Origin: Macrocystis pyrifera
Taxonomy: Eukaryota; Sar; Phaeophyceae; Laminariales; Laminariaceae
Length of the DNA stretch: 64,000 nt
Assembly (NCBI GenBank): GCA_031763025.1
Contig: JASSKH010000007.1
Location: 11,514,454 to 11,578,453 of the forward strand
Direction: 5' to 3'
Part shown: piece by piece, positions 63,200-64,000 of the stretch
Layout of the letters: each line of letters begins with the position of its first letter
Numbering within the stretch: the stretch's first letter is position 1
Position numbers and translations under genes: made by a program
Notes under the pieces: model-generated
The model's database searches: none
Told to the model about the DNA's origin: nothing
Seen by the model: only the letters and a program-made list of their open reading frames with translations

Positions 63200-64000
63200 T
63201 CACCACAGGAAGAGTAGCACTCAGTTCCTGCTGACTAATATTACTCTTTCCTTCGAGCAATACGCTAACCCATGGCCCACGTTTTCGCCAAGAACAGCTA
63301 TACGTGTGTTACCTGTGACTCGCTCTTCGCCTTGCGACGCCCCCGGGATTTCACGTTACCTTCATCCCGAAGGGGAACCTTGTATATATATAAATCACTA
63401 CTGTAAACTGAAGGGAATATCGCTGCCGCTGAGGGCGCTGCGATATGTCGGGTCCCGGGAATGGATCGGAGTGCGGACAGCGGTCACAGGCCCCCCACTC
63501 AACTTTGTATAGCGATACGAGGAGCGCGCGAAACTTGCGTGTACACCGCGGTGAGATAAATCGGTTCCACGCAGGGGCGGGATTTTGCCACCCTTGGTGC
63601 ACAGTTTTTTTTATTTTTTTTTTTTGAGCTGAACGTCGAAGCGATGCTGTGCATCCAGAGGGGTCATCAAGGAAACATGACGATTGCAGCAGACACTAGC
63701 AACGCAACTCCTGCGAATCTACAAGTATGTCAAGATACAGTAAGCATGAATTCGTTGAAAACGAGTTGCGCTGGTATCTGAGTACTTTAGATCCGTCACC
63801 AGAAACAAGGATAAGAAGGCACGTTAGTGAAAGAGTGGATGTGGGCGTGTCGTGAGCCGTAATAAAAACCGGGGCATTCCGGTGAGCCAATAGTAACGTG
63901 AGTCAAGCGAATCATTTATGTTCTCTCTCCCCCTCCCCACCGACGTCCAGCGGACGCAATTCATAGCCAAAGCCTGAAGAGGGATGCGCTAAAGCCGCCC
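63200..64000. other. No gene recognised
   Basis: Two overlapping frames near 63306-63602 look mildly protein-like on both strands; no family seen. Confidence 0.4.

Noticed and set aside
1-64000. CRISPR array, bacterial operon or prophage
   Set aside because: Direct repeats lack spacers, and splice signals, LINEs and MITEs show a eukaryotic nuclear context.

Overview
This is a repeat-rich window from a nuclear genome of an intron-rich eukaryote. Small GC-richer exons end in GTAAGT/GTGAG donors and follow pyrimidine-AG acceptors, and they are separated by introns of 0.2-4.5 kb full of transposons. Together with the LINE, DIRS-like and copia-like relics, several MITE families, long G/C homopolymers and CAG/TAC microsatellites, this suggests a brown alga or related stramenopile. 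That taxonomic call is inference. Most open frames in the window are chance or repeat-derived.

Region 1 (about 3.96-25 kb, minus strand) is the one well-supported host gene, a multi-exon PLAC8-family (Cys-rich, DUF614-like) membrane protein. Its last three exons (10370-10149, 5656-5435, 4219-3962) join in phase across the family's conserved FGQ-VAE and C-x2-Q-VARH positions. Upstream, at least ten more candidate exons out to 22572 form an almost continuous phase-compatible chain. The links near exons at 11.5 and 10.4 kb are unresolved.

The most unusual signal is a partnered LINE and SINE ('Cn-LINE' and 'Cn-SINE' here) that share a 3' end (..GACTAxGGC..ATGAGTAC) and insert at poly(C) tracts. 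Target duplications include the C-run itself. Inside the PLAC8 gene every copy lies on the gene's strand, and in five introns the 3' end sits only 28-40 nt upstream of a predicted splice acceptor, within its polypyrimidine tract. Twice a LINE and then a SINE used the same tract.

Region 2 (20-28 kb) has minisatellites, piggyBac-like and TA-type MITEs and a few unrecognised frames. Region 3 (28.5-29.3 kb, minus) is a terminal exon of a second host gene: six 23-residue proline-rich repeats with SH3-ligand motifs, a PPxY motif and a C-terminal frame conflict at a G-run. Region 4 (30-41 kb) is eroded copia-like and other repeat material with local duplications. Region 5 (41-50 kb) has no clear gene beyond weak exon candidates and several MITEs. 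Region 6 (50.6-53.3 kb) is the longest Cn-LINE copy (about 2.4 kb) with an 18-20 bp target duplication. Region 7 (54-56 kb) has tRNA-like remnants and SINE copies. Region 8 (56.5-60.3 kb, minus) is a broken DIRS-like tyrosine-recombinase retroelement. Region 9 (60.7-64 kb) consists of CAG/CAA- and TAG-rich duplicated blocks.
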